Of a DNA stretch of 64,000 nt, positions 45,443 through 58,968 are shown one piece after another (the stretch's first letter is position 1; each line of letters begins with the position of its first letter). The position numbers and the translations under genes were made by a program. The notes under the pieces were generated by a model. That model was not told the origin of the DNA, did no database searches, and saw only the letters and a program-made list of their open reading frames with translations. Origin of the DNA: Zygnema cylindricum (Eukaryota; Streptophyta; Zygnematophyceae; Zygnematales; Zygnemataceae); the NCBI GenBank assembly GCA_037447655.1, contig JBBHKE010001328.1, positions 1 to 64,000 on the forward strand, given 5' to 3'.

Positions 45443-47027
45443 CACCGTAAATCGCTACTGGCGTTAAGAAATGATTGTAATGTATGCCTGCTTTACCGAT
45501 GTTACGTATGACGTGGACGATTCTGGACCGCCAAAAGAAAGAGATGGACGACGTGTTATCAGCGCTATTTTGTGCTCAAGAGAAGTGTTAGCAGACACCG
45601 TTTTTTTTGTTTGAACGTTTAAAGCTGAGAGCCAATTTTTACACTAGTTAAAACGCTGACTCAAAATCCGGCGTTTAAACAATGCGCGAGTCTAAACTCT
45701 CTTACACAGACGAAATGTAGTATAAAGTGCCGTACATGTAGGATCGAAACGGTGTAGATGACTTACATGTACTTTTAGAGAAATTTTTTTCAGCTTTTTG
45801 GGCGGAAAACATTAAAATTTATATGTTTAAAAAGTAAAAATTACTCTTGTATAACTTTCTATTTGCCGGCATGCCTCCAAAGAAGGTAAAGTAGACGCTG
45901 GTTAAGAAAGCAAACATTTGAACTCCTAGTCAAAACCTTAGGAGCATAAGGTTTCTAATTTTGGCTCAAGCTGAGAGATAGATAATTAGTGTTGCGTGTC
46001 GGGTAATTTTTTACCATGCTAAATCCGATAACTAAATATCGGTTTTCGAACGGTCTCGATATTCATACCACATTACGGAATATTTAGACGGAAGAAAGTA
46101 CGAAGTTATCGCGACGGGGAAAGAGGTTTTTAGAAAAAAATCACAATTTCGTACCACAGTCGTCATTAGTTATCGGTCTGATATTTATATTTTATCCCGA
46201 TAAAAGAAAATCGCGATGATTCCTTTACCGATATATTGAACAAATATATCGACTATCGATAGGTAGAGGTTGCAAACGGATAACCGAAACCGTAACAAAC
46301 CGTTAACCGACCGCCCGCGTCGGATTCAGAAAGGATTCGGTTGCCAAATTTGGGGGGTCGGGAGGATTCAGGCGGGTGATTCACTAAAAAACAATAAAAA
46401 ATCGGTTACGGTCGGGTAAGCAAAAAACAAAAAATTGAAGGTTTTGTACTGTCAATACTATCCAACATTATTGTACTTTGTACTCTTGGTATCGTGGAAG
46501 GTATAAAGGAGATGTACCACTAATTTTGTACTTATTCGGGTACGGGCGGGTACGGGAAGTCGAGAGAAATCGAGTTTCGGTTAACTTTTTTTTCGTAAAC
46601 GCATTTCGGGTAACGGTTAACAATTTAGGAGCGTGACATAACCCGGTCGGGCGGCGGGTACTCAGATTTAAAAAAAAAAAACGGTCGGTTTCGGTTATCT
46701 AAAATTTTGACTTTTGCGATCTCTGTCGATAGGTCAAAAAAGGTACAGTACTTATGAGATACCGACAACTGGCCATCGATACACAACACTAAATAATAAT
46801 AGCAACCAAAAAAACTCAAAAAAATTATATAGACCTTGCCTGTCACTTAACAAAGAAAAAAACTAGGTTTAACCTTTAAAAGACGTTATAACAATGGTTA
46901 AAACGTTCAGCTTTCATTGAACGCTTTATGATTTTAGGAGTATCAGTTTATACTCAACACTGTTCAGAAGGCAAATAACTAAACCGGGACCGACTTGATG
47001 TCTGAACGCTATTAGCGATTCACGGCG
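45443..47027. mobile_element. TA-family element with nested insertion between PCF11 and CSN4
   Basis: Left end CACCGTAAATCGCTACTGGC, right end GAACGCTATTAGCGATTCACGG. It carries the 801-bp element at 45989-46789. Its right end is about 200 bp upstream of the CSN4 start codon, so it occupies much of the roughly 2.5 kb between the two divergent genes. No transposase frame. Confidence 0.6.
45989..46789. mobile_element. GTGTTG-ended TIR element, 801 bp
   Basis: Ends GTGTTGCGTGTCGGGTAA and (reverse) GTGTTGTGTATCG, flanked by TA on both sides. Sub-terminal sequence is rich in ATATCG/CGATAT words and CGGGTACGGGCGGGTA. It is related by its ends to 60044-61036. No coding capacity. Confidence 0.6.
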
Positions 47028-47230
47028 TGAATACAGGCAACACCTTTATCTCTAAACCGATGAGAGTGCTGCAAAATGGTCATCTGCTCGCTCATTTCAT
47101 TTGCGCCTGTGGAGATGGTTTAATTTTTAAATTTTATGAAAAAATAAAGCTTGTCTGATTTCTTAAGTGGAGTGAAATCTGTTTCTACTCTGCTCGCACA
47201 TATTCTTCGTTCGTCGGTGACCTTGTGGCC

Positions 47231-50200
47231 ATGGCTGGAAGTATACATGCGGCTCTGCAACATATTGCAGGCCTGCCAGAGCAGAAAACACGATTAGAGC
47301 AGTACAAGCAACTTCTAAGTGCGATTATTGCCACCAACAATGTTGGTGATGCGAAGGCCTTCGTGAATCATAGTAAAGTCCTTGGCCATCAGGAAATGTC
47401 TTAACAAGTAATAATTGCTGCCAGGAAACCATTTCACTTACATGACATGAATTAGAAGCATGAGGTGTGTTCTTACCTGACATACCCGTTGTGGAGCAGT
47501 GGTGACAGACGATGTGCCTCTTGTCATGATAAGACAACTATTGCAAATATTTGCTCAAGAATTGAACAAGCTGGAACCTGAAGCGCATAAAGAGGTCGCA
47601 CAACATACATTAACACAAATTCAGCCTCGTGTTGTCTCGTTTGAAGACCAGGTATTATACAAGTTTGTATTGCACTTTTTTCGCAATCATTTCGCATGTT
47701 CATCACTCGGTTGTCCTAGCCCCAGCCACTATATTTTATGCAGCTGTCACTCGTACAGAGTGAGAGAGTTCTCAGCCTTCATATTCGAGCATCAACAGTA
47801 ATCTGGTGAATTTTTTCGATGGCAGGTGGCCACAATTAGAGAAGGCCTGGCAGAGCTCTATGAAAACGAGGAAGATTGGTCGAAGGCTGCCCAGATGTTG
47901 GGAGGCATCGACTTGGACTCTGCGAGCAGGTGCTATCTTTAGTCGAAGCCTGTTGTGTCTGCAGTTGCTTTGGCAAATTGCACATATTGGTTAGGCTCAT
48001 CCCTTTGTTTCATAAATGTGATTGTGCAGAGGACAAGATACAGCTTTCCGGTTGAGTAAATGTATCAAAATTGCTCTCCTCTATCTCGAGGTATGTCTTT
48101 GAAATTCTAGAAGTTGACATTTACATTGCAGCTTGTTTCCGCAAGAAGGTTGGCTGAACATCAGAAATAGATTTTGTTTCTCTTTTTGAACTTCAATGCA
48201 TATAAAGTGATTTAAAGTGAAGGGGGAGGTGGTAGAGGCAGAGGAAAAAGGAGCTGCAAGTAGCAATTATGTACATGAACTGTAGAGTCTTGCCACTTTT
48301 CCTATCGCTAAATGATCAGCTTAAATTGACCGATCATGCGGGTTTGTTTATGTCCATGGCTGTTGACTTCTGTATCACCATTCAGGATGATGACGCTTTG
48401 AATGCGGAGACATACATAAAAAAGGCATCCTTTGACATGGCAGCTTGCAAAGATGAAGCCTTGAGCCTTCAATATAAGGTCAGCGAGTCATTTTCTCCCC
48501 CCTGTCGTCCATCATTTTTTAGAATGTTTGAAAGAACACGGTTCATTCAACCACAAGAATATCCATGATTTTTTTCTTGAGGTTGAATGATGTTTGGGTA
48601 GTCAGTTTGTTTCTGTTTACATTCATCGAGTAGGTTTTTCGCTTCAGAAGCCCTCATTATGATAATGCCATTTTTTTTGGGTTAACACGGTGTTTTAACA
48701 CTGAATTTAAGGCGCTTCTCTTGCAGGTCTGCTCTGCCCGCATCTTAGATTCAAAGCGGAAATTCTTAGAAGCCGCTCTTCGGTACTATGAGCTGTCTCA
48801 ACTTGAGAAACGTGAAATTGGAGGAAGGTATGTAACATTTTCAGGGGCTAAGGATTATGGACAGAATTTGTGCAGTTGCAGGATTGGATGTGGATTTTGC
48901 ATCTCATACCAGCTCTCTGACTATCACTTTTGGTTAAGTGAGGTTGCAGGCATGTGGATGAGGAGGAGCTCCAGCAGGCGTTAACAGCAGCAGTAACTTG
49001 CACAATACTTGCAGCAGCTGGTCCACAGAGGTCCAGAGTACTGGCTACTCTTTATAAGGTGAGCTCCGTGTGCCATAAATTCAGTTTCCAGTCCAGTTTG
49101 GAACACCACTGCTGCTCGATGGACATAATTGCAGGTTATGACATAATGCCTCGCTGTGAATTAAACCGGCTAGACTGATGCATTTTGTGAATATATTGAC
49201 AGGATGAACGCTGTTCCAAATTGAAGATTTACCCAATATTGCAGAAGGTATTCCATACAGTTTCCTTCAACTTGTTTATTTTGTACGAATGGATTGAAAG
49301 TGGGGCACTTTTTGTTGGAACATGAATCGTTCAATTGAATTGTATGTTTTGTGCTCGAGCCTTGACTGCTGAATGTGTGACTTTCTTGCCGCAGTTCTTT
49401 TTTTCAACGAGTTGTTGTATTAAGTGCATGGGCGAGCCCACTTATTGATTCTTTGGCATGAAACGATTATCTATAGGTGTATTTGGAAAGGATTTTAAGA
49501 AGGCCAGAAGTGGAAGCCTTTGCGCAGGAGCTGAAGCCTCATCAGGTGAGCACCTGGCTTGTGTGCTTGTGCCAAAAATGTTTGTAGTTCGGTGAGCTAA
49601 AGCAGCTGTCCTTAAATAGTTCTTTGCACAGAGCTTTCTTTTGCACAGTTTCTTGCATGAATATAGCTAGCTGCAACTTTTGGTTGACTTGATTTAGTTT
49701 CTTGTCCTTTATTTGTTTCGGAAGTAGGGTGGAAAGTCATTTGATGGAAGATGTAGAATGATAGTTGTTTTGTGTGTACCGCTGAAACAGAAAGCTACTC
49801 TAGCTGACCGTTCAACTGTTTTGGATCGTGCCGTTATCGAACACAACCTCTTGAGTGCCAGCAAACTGTACACAAATATCAGGTTTGATGCTTATGGTAC
49901 ACTTTAGTGCCTCTTGTCCCAGAGATGCCGGGAGTGGGTGTCAAAATTGAAGTTAAGAAGTCGGCATGGTCATTTAGAGTCTTTCTGCAGAAAGCAGCGT
50001 GTTATTTGAATTTGTTCAGGGTAGCTGAGGCACTATGTTAAATTCTTCTATGCATTTGATTGTGGTGGTGACTTATGCAGCTTCGATGAGTTGGGGGCGC
50101 TTTTAGGGATTGAACCAGATAAGGTGCGAGTTCAACCTGATTTAGCTTCAGAAGGAATCAGACAGAGCTCTTTCTGCTGCAATATTGCTCATTTGACAAT

Positions 50201-51285
50201 AGATTTAATGCTGTTAATGCTCATTCAAAGTCGCTGCCTTAAAGGAATGCCTACTTAGCATTTCATGCCTCACTCGCTCATAGCCTTTAGTACAGCGGTT
50301 GTATTTGCTTCCTTGCTTCTTGAGTGAAATTATGGTCTACCTTAGGATTGTTAAAGCTTGGACTAAGAGATTTAAGCGAAGAGGCAGCGTCTTTCTTATG
50401 ACTGAACATAAGATCATTCTTCGAATAGTCAGTATTTGACTGAAACTAGCATTACAACAGGGATTTCATGACTGCAGAATAGCTTTCACATAAGTGTATT
50501 ATAGGCTGTATTGCAGTAACGATTCCAACTCTCCAATTCTGAAGTTATCTCTATCTATAGCATACGCTTACACAAATAAAGGTTTGAAGCTTCAACTGGG
50601 GATTTGAACAGTATATTAGATGTTATTTCAAGCTAGAACATCTAAAATAAAAGGAAAATACAAATAACAACGTCCGTTCAAGTGGAACCAGATTGCCAGT
50701 TTTCTAACAAAGTTCTGTTCGCAAAATGTTTTGGATGTCATCGGGACCCTTGCAGGCAGAAAAGATAGCTGCACGAATGATTTCTGAGGACAGAATGAAG
50801 GGCTCTATAGATCAGGTGAAGCAAAGGCTTGACTATTTCCACCTTATGGCTGCAATTCAGCTCTGTTCATGACATCCTGATTCATAATTACAGCAGTCAT
50901 ACACACCTTAATTTTCTGCGGGACGGGATTTGTGTGACGGGCACTCTTTATTTTTTGTCTATGTGCAGGTAGAAGGCGTGTTGCAATTTAATAATGATAT
51001 TGAAGAGCTCCAACAATGGGATCATCAGGTATGGATAATAGCTGTCTTTTCATGGATTGCTGGGGCTAAGGCTTCTCTTTTAATATTGTCACCTCTACCT
51101 TTTAGAAAATTTGGACCCGATCCTGGCTCGTGTGTTGATCAGAAGGAACAGGTGCACATTATTAAGTGTAAGTGCTAACATGTTTGGAAATGGGGACCAT
51201 ATGTGGGCAGATTGCAAGCATTTGTCTTGCGTTGAACGATGTTCTTGACAGTGTCCGTAAGAAAGGGATGACGATTTCTTTCTGA
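47231..51285 (+). CDS. CSN4: COP9 signalosome complex subunit 4
   Basis: Fourteen exons splice to 401 codons: 47231-47372, 47500-47651, 47826-47929, 48030-48090, 48386-48478, 48727-48827, 48950-49058, 49203-49247, 49477-49545, 49791-49882, 50081-50123, 50756-50815, 50969-51028, 51211-51285. All junctions are GT-AG and keep frame; length is close to Arabidopsis CSN4 (about 397). Landmarks: [46 protein letters not shown], then [20 protein letters not shown] and the PCI-domain segment [20 protein letters not shown] through [19 protein letters not shown]4 is a PCI subunit of the COP9 signalosome, the nuclear/cytosolic complex that removes NEDD8 from cullins and controls ubiquitin ligases. The start is chosen because [11 protein letters not shown] aligns with the family start and sits in a good context (GGCCATGGC). 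Confidence 0.96.
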
Positions 51286-52339
51286 ACATACTGGAATATA
51301 AGGGCTTTGCACTTTGTCTTTTCTGGATAGCAATTGACATGAAGCCAATGATGATCTGGACGTATTTGATTACAGCTGGAACCTAATTTACAGGAAGATG
51401 TTCTGTAGTCTTTGCAGGGTCCACAAAATCCAATCTTTTTCCATCCGGTAGAGGTTAGTCCCTTTGATGTAACTATGTTTTTATTTGCCTAAAAAATGTT
51501 ACATAGCTGCTTCAGCCACTAATAGGACGATTTTGGCATCGTCAGAAATGCACGGTATGATAGAGTGAACGTGATTAACCTTTTATTCCATGGTCTTGTT
51601 GTGATTACTATCACTGTTGTCATCTGTGATAGCCCTCTCTTTCTTTGTTTTGCTTTTGTGTATGTATTGCTGTGGGTTTGGAGTCCCAATATCAGTGTGT
51701 ATGTCGTTTTTTGACATTGCAGGCTAATGTGCCATCTTTTTGTTTTTCTATCAGCAATATGTGGGGTGTTGTTGGTGGGGCATGAAAGTGTATAAATTCC
51801 AATAGACAAGGATAGTTCTCGACGATATTGTAGATGGGAAGCAGTGAGTTTGGTGATGAAATAATCACCTAACGTTTATTTGTTGCTACAGAACTTTCAA
51901 TTTCTTCCTGGTTCTCGTTTCCTTTGTTTGGTTCAGCACTGAGCTTTCTACATAAAGATGAGTGTTATGGTAACTACTCTTCTGGTTTTTCTTATTGTGT
52001 ACGTGCTCAGGCATTGTATTCTACTCTTTTGGCTTTCAGTCATGCCCGGTTAGGGGTTTGGTTCACTAAACGTGGATGTGATGTCTTCGGAAGGTTTTAT
52101 TTGATTCTTCAGCTTGTCCTTTCTGCTTCTCCATTGGTTTTTGGTGTCGTATTGTAATTTCACCTAGTTGACCTAGTATCTTGAGTCTGCTCTTGAGACT
52201 AATTTGTCCCACGTGGACAATTCCCAACATTCCTGACCCTGAAGGTAGCATTTGCTCTTTTATTGAGGTGGTTCACCCATCTCCCCTCCAACCTCTCCCT
52301 GCACTTTACCTCTCACCTTTGTTTGACTCATAACTTTCT
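51286..52339. other. 3' flank of CSN4, no gene recognised
   Basis: T-rich plus strand. The first few hundred bases probably include the CSN4 3' UTR. No domain, RNA gene or terminal repeat is evident. Confidence 0.4.
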
Positions 52340-54290
52340 GCCTTTTATGATTACCTCATGGACAATCCTTCAAACTATAAGTTTGAAGAGCTCTTGTTTG
52401 CAAGTCTGGGCCTGCAGCTTGCATTTCTTCCCGCCTCTGAGGGGAAGTTGGATTTAGTATTTACGGCATGTGGGGCATCTTCTGCCTACCTGAGGAGTTG
52501 GTGCCTTATTGCCTCCATGCTAGTTTCTGGCTTTTATGCTACGGTACCTCTATCCCTCATGTTTTGGACAGCGCTTTCTCCTTCAAGTAGTCTCTTTTGG
52601 TGGCAGCCTCTTCTGCTCCTCTCCTTGCTTTAGCAGATATGCTGGTTTACTCCACCCTTCTCGGGGTGCCCGTTACGTGTGTCCATGTATCAACGTTGAT
52701 AAGGTTGTTGCCAAACCCTAAAAATCTGAGCTTCTCGAGGCGCTTCTTGTTGATTATTCACATACCCGTTTTGTCTCCTGGGCGGCCCTGGTTCTGGAGC
52801 TTGGCTGTTAGCTACACCTTTTTTTTGCACTCTTCCGTTTCATCTACTCAATTCACTGTCGCCCTGAGCTTGGCCTCCCTCATCCACCTTTACTCGCTTC
52901 CCTCTTCCCGTGCGACCATGTCCTTCAATCCCATAGCCTCCATTTGCTTTGCTGCTCCCATGAGGAAGATTTGATTCAGGCACACGACACTGTTCGCAGC
53001 ACTATTGCGACTATTGTTTCTGAGGTTATTTTGTTCGGGGAGAGATTTCGCATATTATTCATTAGGGAAAGATTGATATTGTTTTGCTCGACGGTGACTG
53101 CCGTGTTCAATCTGACATTCTTTCTAGTGAAACCTCCCTCAATAAGAGTCTGATCATCAGGTGGCTCGACATATTGGAGCAGCTGCTGAACACCGATATG
53201 CAATGATTTCATTCAAATGCCAAATAGTTATTTGCTTGTTTGGAAATTGCTTTGCATGATTCCTCCGTACTTACGGTGAACCTCCTTTTGAGAGAAGGGG
53301 CCTTAGGAGGCCCCCTGCTTCTGTCCTTTTCTTTTATCGTCAGCGTTTATCAGTGGCTTACAGCGAGTGCAAGCTTCTACCCTCCTTCCATCTGCTATTG
53401 CCGTTATGGATCGTCATGTGTTTCGTAACTCCTTCAGTGTGCTCCGCTGAGTCTAATGGTTTTCAAAGGGTTGCTTTTAGTAGTTTTTTTGCTATTGAAG
53501 ATCGGCTGGTTAGTTTTTGTTTAGGGTACGCTATTTTGTTGTTTCTTTTGTGCTGGTTGTACCTTTCAATGTCTTTTCTTGGCTTGCCGTTATATGGGTG
53601 TTAGTCTTTTCTTTCCGCAGATTTTTCCTTTTTATTTGATTCCACCCATGTCCGGTTCTCAGTTCTATTTTTGCTTTTTTTTTCATTTTTGTTCCAATGT
53701 ACTCAGATGGTTCTTTCTTAGTAGAGCTGTACACGTAAGCAATGCGTTGCTGCAATAGTTGCAACATATAACCCAATAAAAAAGTGCACAATCACTCAAG
53801 GATTCAAAGTCGCCTTCGATACTCTTGACTGTGTTTTACTTGTCACACGGAAACGTTGAGTACCTCGACTGACAGTCTCCATGTTTGACCCATTGATGAC
53901 TATCATGGACTAATGATTGATGAGATGGCAAAAAGTCAGTTTGGTCAAGCAGCTCGTCATGTCGGAGTGACCACTCGTGTTGCCGCTTAGACGAAAGAGC
54001 GTGATTATGCCCACCGGATCCTATGAATGACTTTATTGCGATGGCGGTCGAGATATCCGGTTGTTTGGGTGTTGCTTTGGATGAGTCAATCCGAACTTGT
54101 GGCCAGCGCTCATTCGAGCAACAGGGACCTGGGAGCCCTCCTGCTTCTGCCCTCTTCTTTCCATTGTCAATGTTTATCTGTGGCTTTACAGTGAGTGCAA
54201 GCTTCTATCCTCCTTCGATCAGCTATTGCGGTTTTCCAGAACTCACTCGACGTGCTCCCTTGGGGTTGGGGGACTTACGAGGTTACTTTT
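52340..54290 (+). pseudogene. Relic of a reverse-transcriptase-type ORF (C-terminal part)
   Basis: Separate plus-strand frames resemble, in order, the C-terminal region of plant and algal RT-domain ORFs: about 52430-52540, FLPASEGKLDLVFTACGASS with AYLRSWCLIASML; about 52865-53010, RPELGLPHPPLL, then CDHVLQSHSLHLLCCSHE and IQAHDTVRSTIATI; about 54023-54130, NDFIAMAVEISGCLGVALDE. Many stops and frame changes intervene. 53283-53460 and 54110-54290 are a diverged direct duplication (both with TGAGTGCAAGCTTCTA-like words after CCTGCTTCTG). Family assignment rests on motif order only. Confidence 0.45.
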
Positions 54291-54299
54291 CGTAGATAC

Positions 54300-55504
54300 T
54301 TAATTCTGTTGAGGTTGGGTTGGGTAGTGTCAGTTAGTGCACTGCTGTGTTTCTGTTTTTGAGATTATTGCCTCTTTTAGTGTCTTTATTTTAAGTGCAA
54401 TTTTCCTGTGTGTTCAGGTTGCTTCTCTTTTTTGCCCTGCTTGTGGTTGTTCAGTTTTGGCCATGCCACGCTGGTTGTACCCCTGGACTCAGATAGTTTA
54501 CCCTCGCTCTTTTTAGTTCAATCTAGAAAGTCGTTGTACAGAACTGAGACATGCACCTCAAGAAGCATACAAACTGAGGATGTTTGCCCCTTTATCTGGA
54601 ATCCCATCTGAGTAAGTGGAGTAAGTGAAAGGAAAAATGAAGGTGGACAAGTGAATCATGAGGACAAACTGACACAGCTCAGGGGGGCAGAGCAGGCTAA
54701 TCACTATGGTTAGCAGATGGTTTACCATCGCGTTTTCTCATAAAGTCAGCCACTTCCAGGTCACTTCATTGTACACTATGCTGAGACCACTATCGAAGAA
54801 AACATGATTCTTGGAAGTTATGACTCCATTCCTTACTGATGTGCACACTTTAGAAGGCATCCTAAAGAATTTAAGAAGGGACATAATTATGGCAAAATTA
54901 TATTCGAAAGTTTTAATGCAAACTTGGAAGTCTCTTGACACAGTTGTTGCAACATGTTGCCTGTCTATGAGTATCCTTAGTATTTTAATACTGGTTTGTT
55001 TTTTGTAAGCATTGGGTTGCATCAGAACTGGAAAGGGGAGAAACTCCAGACGCATGGTGCGTTTCCGTTCCCGGTTTAGAATAGAAGAAGAAAGCAATCG
55101 TCTCAATTCGTACCATCACATTTCAGGACTCTAGAGCTTTTTCCAGTTTCATTTTGGCTTTTCCTTTATTTTGTTTCCATGTACGCAGATGGTTTTCACC
55201 ATCGGAGTTTTCCATTTGAATATTTTAACAAAAGAACAAATCCAAATTTTGCAATTTGAAAGAAACCATCACAAGCTGAAGACATCATCCACAAAAATAT
55301 TGAAGCTAAAAGCTTCCACTGTAGACGCAGTGTACCTCCGTGATTGAAATAATTCAAAACAAATTAGCAACAACAAAAGACTGAAAACAGATTTCTTGGG
55401 AAAATCGACTCATCAACTGGTATTTCAGATATTTGCCCATTTTCCAACAAAGCTTCCACTTTTTCTGTCATCAGATTAGTTAGATACATAACATTATTGT
55501 CCTC
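54300..55504. other. Unassigned interval between relic and RRP9
   Basis: AT-rich, no recognisable gene. The right part probably includes the RRP9 3' UTR. CTTTTTTGCC and GGTTGTTCAGTTTTGG near 54430 resemble words near 53560, suggesting the decayed repeat extends a little further. Confidence 0.35.
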
Positions 55505-58500
55505 CTACGGAATCTCCAAAGGGTGCAATACCACACCATTTCGGACACCTCCAATTCGCCCCCATCGGCCCAACCTTGGTTCCTGCAAGACGCAAAACAG
55601 TTTCTTTGGAAACATTAGTGCTCAACATGCCAACATACTGGATTTTGTGCGGTATAATATACAACAATAACAAGGATAGGGCATAAACAAAAATGACATG
55701 AAAAAAATGCACGAATTTCTGGGAGACAGTAAAGCATATCTTCATTCTTCAAATTTTCATTGCAGTAAGCAAATCCGCTACAAATATGTGTATTTAAGCT
55801 TTCTAGCATGCAACGGCTGGAGTTTTATACAATTTAAGTTTGGGAAAACGGGTAATGAATTTGTTTTGAAAGCATTTTGTTGAAAGGAGTAAAACCAGGC
55901 CAATCAAAGTTTCAACATTAAAAACCTTTCCATTTCTACCATCAATCAGTATTATTTTCAATTCTCTTCAGCCCAGATTCTCAAGCCTTGATGTGCCACA
56001 TGACACATATCTCAAAATAAAAAAAGTAATCAATTTATCCACCCAAAACTATAACAGTTAACTGATGTGTCAAAATGAACTGGACACCAGAAGACGTAAC
56101 CTTGCTAACATACTCTTACCAAAAATCAGTATAAAAAGCAAAACTTGGAAAAATGTACCAAAATTGCACTCAGAGAAAACCCTTAAATAAGAAAATAACT
56201 CACCTGGCCACCACCTGCAAGGAGAAACCTTCCACTGTTCGCAAACGCTAGAGAGTTTACAAAACCTTTCTGCCAAAGCAACTCAAAAACAGAGACAACG
56301 TCCATCAGAAAGCTACGCGATAACTTGTGATACTTTTTGTGATACTTTTGGTGGTACTTTTAGTAATTCTTCCAGCTGACAACAGTAACCTTTTTTTTAG
56401 CGTAATTTCTTACATTTGGTAGATTCTCCAAAGGAGCCAAAGTTAGGGACGTTTTTTTGGGTGCAACACATTTGATAAATTGTCCAAGGAAGCTGAGGAG
56501 ATGAACCTTCTTCAGGTGTAACTACTTACATTTGGTAGATTGTGCAAGTATTCTACCCTGTGGCCGGCAGTATCACAGCGCCATAAGCGCACTCGTCCAT
56601 CAGCAGCTCCACTTGCCGCAAGATCAGATCCACGCCACACGGCCACCGACCCAACCCATCCCTGGGCAGCTCCCCCAACGCCAACATATGGATCTGAATT
56701 TGAACCGATTCCGTTCGGCAATTGTTGGTCACTACCCCGGTTTCCTTCCTCATCAGAATCTTGCCTTCCATCATCATGAGCAGGGACACCATTGGCTGTT
56801 GCATGCTCCATCTGCACATGGAGATGAAAACCTGTTATCTGGAGACTCTGGAGATGGTTCACATAAAGCTTAAAATCTACAATAAATAGCGATCTCGATT
56901 GTACTCTTACCACGCCATGAGCACCTCGTACAATGTGCACTGGTTTCTTACGTAACGCAGACCATAGTGCTATTGATCCATCTTCTGATCCAGAAATGAA
57001 GTCGTTCGGAGTGATGAGGGCACAACAATCAATGGATGATGAATGCCCTCGCAAAACCAGTTGAGTTTCCTCCGGAACCTGTGGGCAAAATGGGCTTTCA
57101 GTCCTTAGAATAGACTAAAGCTACTTCCATCCCACACCCTCTTTGACAAATTTAAGAAGCAAAACACACTTGTCTCTTGTCCCCGTAAAATAAGTTTTAC
57201 TTGAAGACTAAATGCAAAATTACGGATGATATAAAACGAATGGACTTTACCTTCCAAATGCGACAAGTCCGATCCCGGCCAGCAGATAAAACTCGCTCTG
57301 TCCGAAGGCAATCGATAGCTATGACCTCACTTTGATGGCCGTAGAGAGAGTCCATATAAGCCAAATCGTCCACACTCCAAATTTTAATACTACGATCGTA
57401 TGATCCTGAAAAGAGCTGATGTGTGCCTATTCGAAAAGAAAGTCCTGCCACAGCTCCCCTGTGACCTGCAAAGGCCTGATCCCAGCACCACATGAGCCAT
57501 GGGAATGAAATTTAAAAGAAAATTGACACCAATCCAAGGAATCCCGGATTTTATAAAATTCCCATGCACCAAGTGAAGGACTAAAACTAGGCCCTAAACC
57601 CTGGTTGAAATTCTTGAATTATGAACGGCCACACCAGTGTTGACATTGAAAACACACAAACATCCCAAGAGGGCACGTCTCCCCGCCAATTTTCAAACAA
57701 ACTAAAAGCTCATATAAAAGTTTTAAGGCCGTATGTAAAAATTCATAATTGTCAAAGCATGATAAAAACAAAAGGTGCTTGTTCTTCTTGAACTTATGGG
57801 TTTATGTTCACGTGCAAGCCTCGTTAAAACTATTGACATTAGCAAAAACCACCACTTGAAAGGGCAGCTGAGTGGTCTGTTCAAAAAAACAAAAAACATT
57901 TCTCTAATGAGCATTCAGAAAATGGAAAAAATCCACAAAATGCCTCAAAAAAGTCGCTGAGAAAACCTTAAGACAATTAAGCAGAAAATGGTCTGATGTA
58001 AATAGTTGTGCAGCAGTGGTTCTTCCTATAATTCTTATACTCATTAACGATGATATGATTATAAAACTGTTGTTATAATTGTTGTGGCCAGGACCTGCAC
58101 GTGCTTGCCCGTTCTTATATCCCATATATGAACATGTCGATCCAGGCCACCAGCAGCCAAGTAACGTCCATCTGAACTGGCAGCTAACGCCAAAACATTC
58201 CGGCTCGGTTCCCGCTTTGGTTTGCCCCTGCCTCCCTGCAGTGCCTTAGAAGGCTCAGGTGCCGGCCACTCCAAGACTGTGCTTTGTTCCGTTTCCACAT
58301 TCCACTGCACTATCATTCCATCTTTGGAGGCCGCGAAGGCATGCGAATCATCACCAGCAAGTGTGACAGCCGTCACAGCTTGCCGATGTCGTCGTCCAAC
58401 CGGACGTGGCTTCCCAACCTGTACTCTGCAGGCATTTCAAAGGCACTCCTATCAGCTAAAAGAATTCCCCATCCTTCCGATGATAAAAAATCCTCTAGGA

Positions 58501-58968
58501 AGATCATTATCATTTGCATGTAGCTACGTCATGGGAAAAAAGATGGAAGAGACAGGAAAAAAACCTGCTTGCCACCAGCCGTAAAGCTCGACCACCCTCC
58601 TCTCGCAGCTCTTGCATCAAGCGGTGTGCGACAAGAGTGTCACGTTCTCCATCTGCCTCTTCATTCTCGGCGGCTTCCAATGAGTCAGGATCGTCCACCA
58701 TAGCTTCTGCTTTCACACGGTCCAAGTAAGCTTTAGCAACTCGCAGTCGTTTTGCATCTGCACTCTCTTCTTCCTCCAGTTCCCTATCCTCTTCTTCATC
58801 TCTATCCATTCCCCGTGACGCTACAAAATCCTCGTCCTCATCACTGCTCAAAACTTCATTCTCGTCACGTTTCTTTTTCGAAGGTCCATCGGCTTCTCCT
58901 CGACGTCTCTTACGGCCAGACTGGGCTTTAGTTCTCATTAGAGCAGCTGCTCCCTGCCTTGGAGCCAT
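55505..58968 (-). CDS. RRP9: Rrp9/U3-55K, WD40 protein of the U3 snoRNP
   Basis: Seven exons: 58968-58565, 58425-58095, 57475-57251, 57078-56911, 56811-56530, 56269-56204, 55582-55505, giving 517 residues; all junctions are GT-AG and in frame. The N-terminus is basic then acidic (RKRRRGEADGPSKKKR; SSDEDEDFVASRG). WD40 repeats follow: DGRYLAAGGLDRHVHIWDIR, QLFSGSYDRSIKIWSVDD, VLSAGRDRTCRIWK, ISGSEDGSIALWS, AASGAADGRVRLWRCD. The C-terminus EPRLGRWGRIGGVRNGVVLH is the Rrp9 signature. In the nucleolus the family binds the U3 snoRNA B/C motif and supports early pre-rRNA cleavage. The start was chosen at MAPRQGAAALM; upstream codons in the same frame lack conservation. An acidic insert (DEEGNRGSDQQLPNG) lies in exon 5. 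It is convergent with CSN4. Confidence 0.95.
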
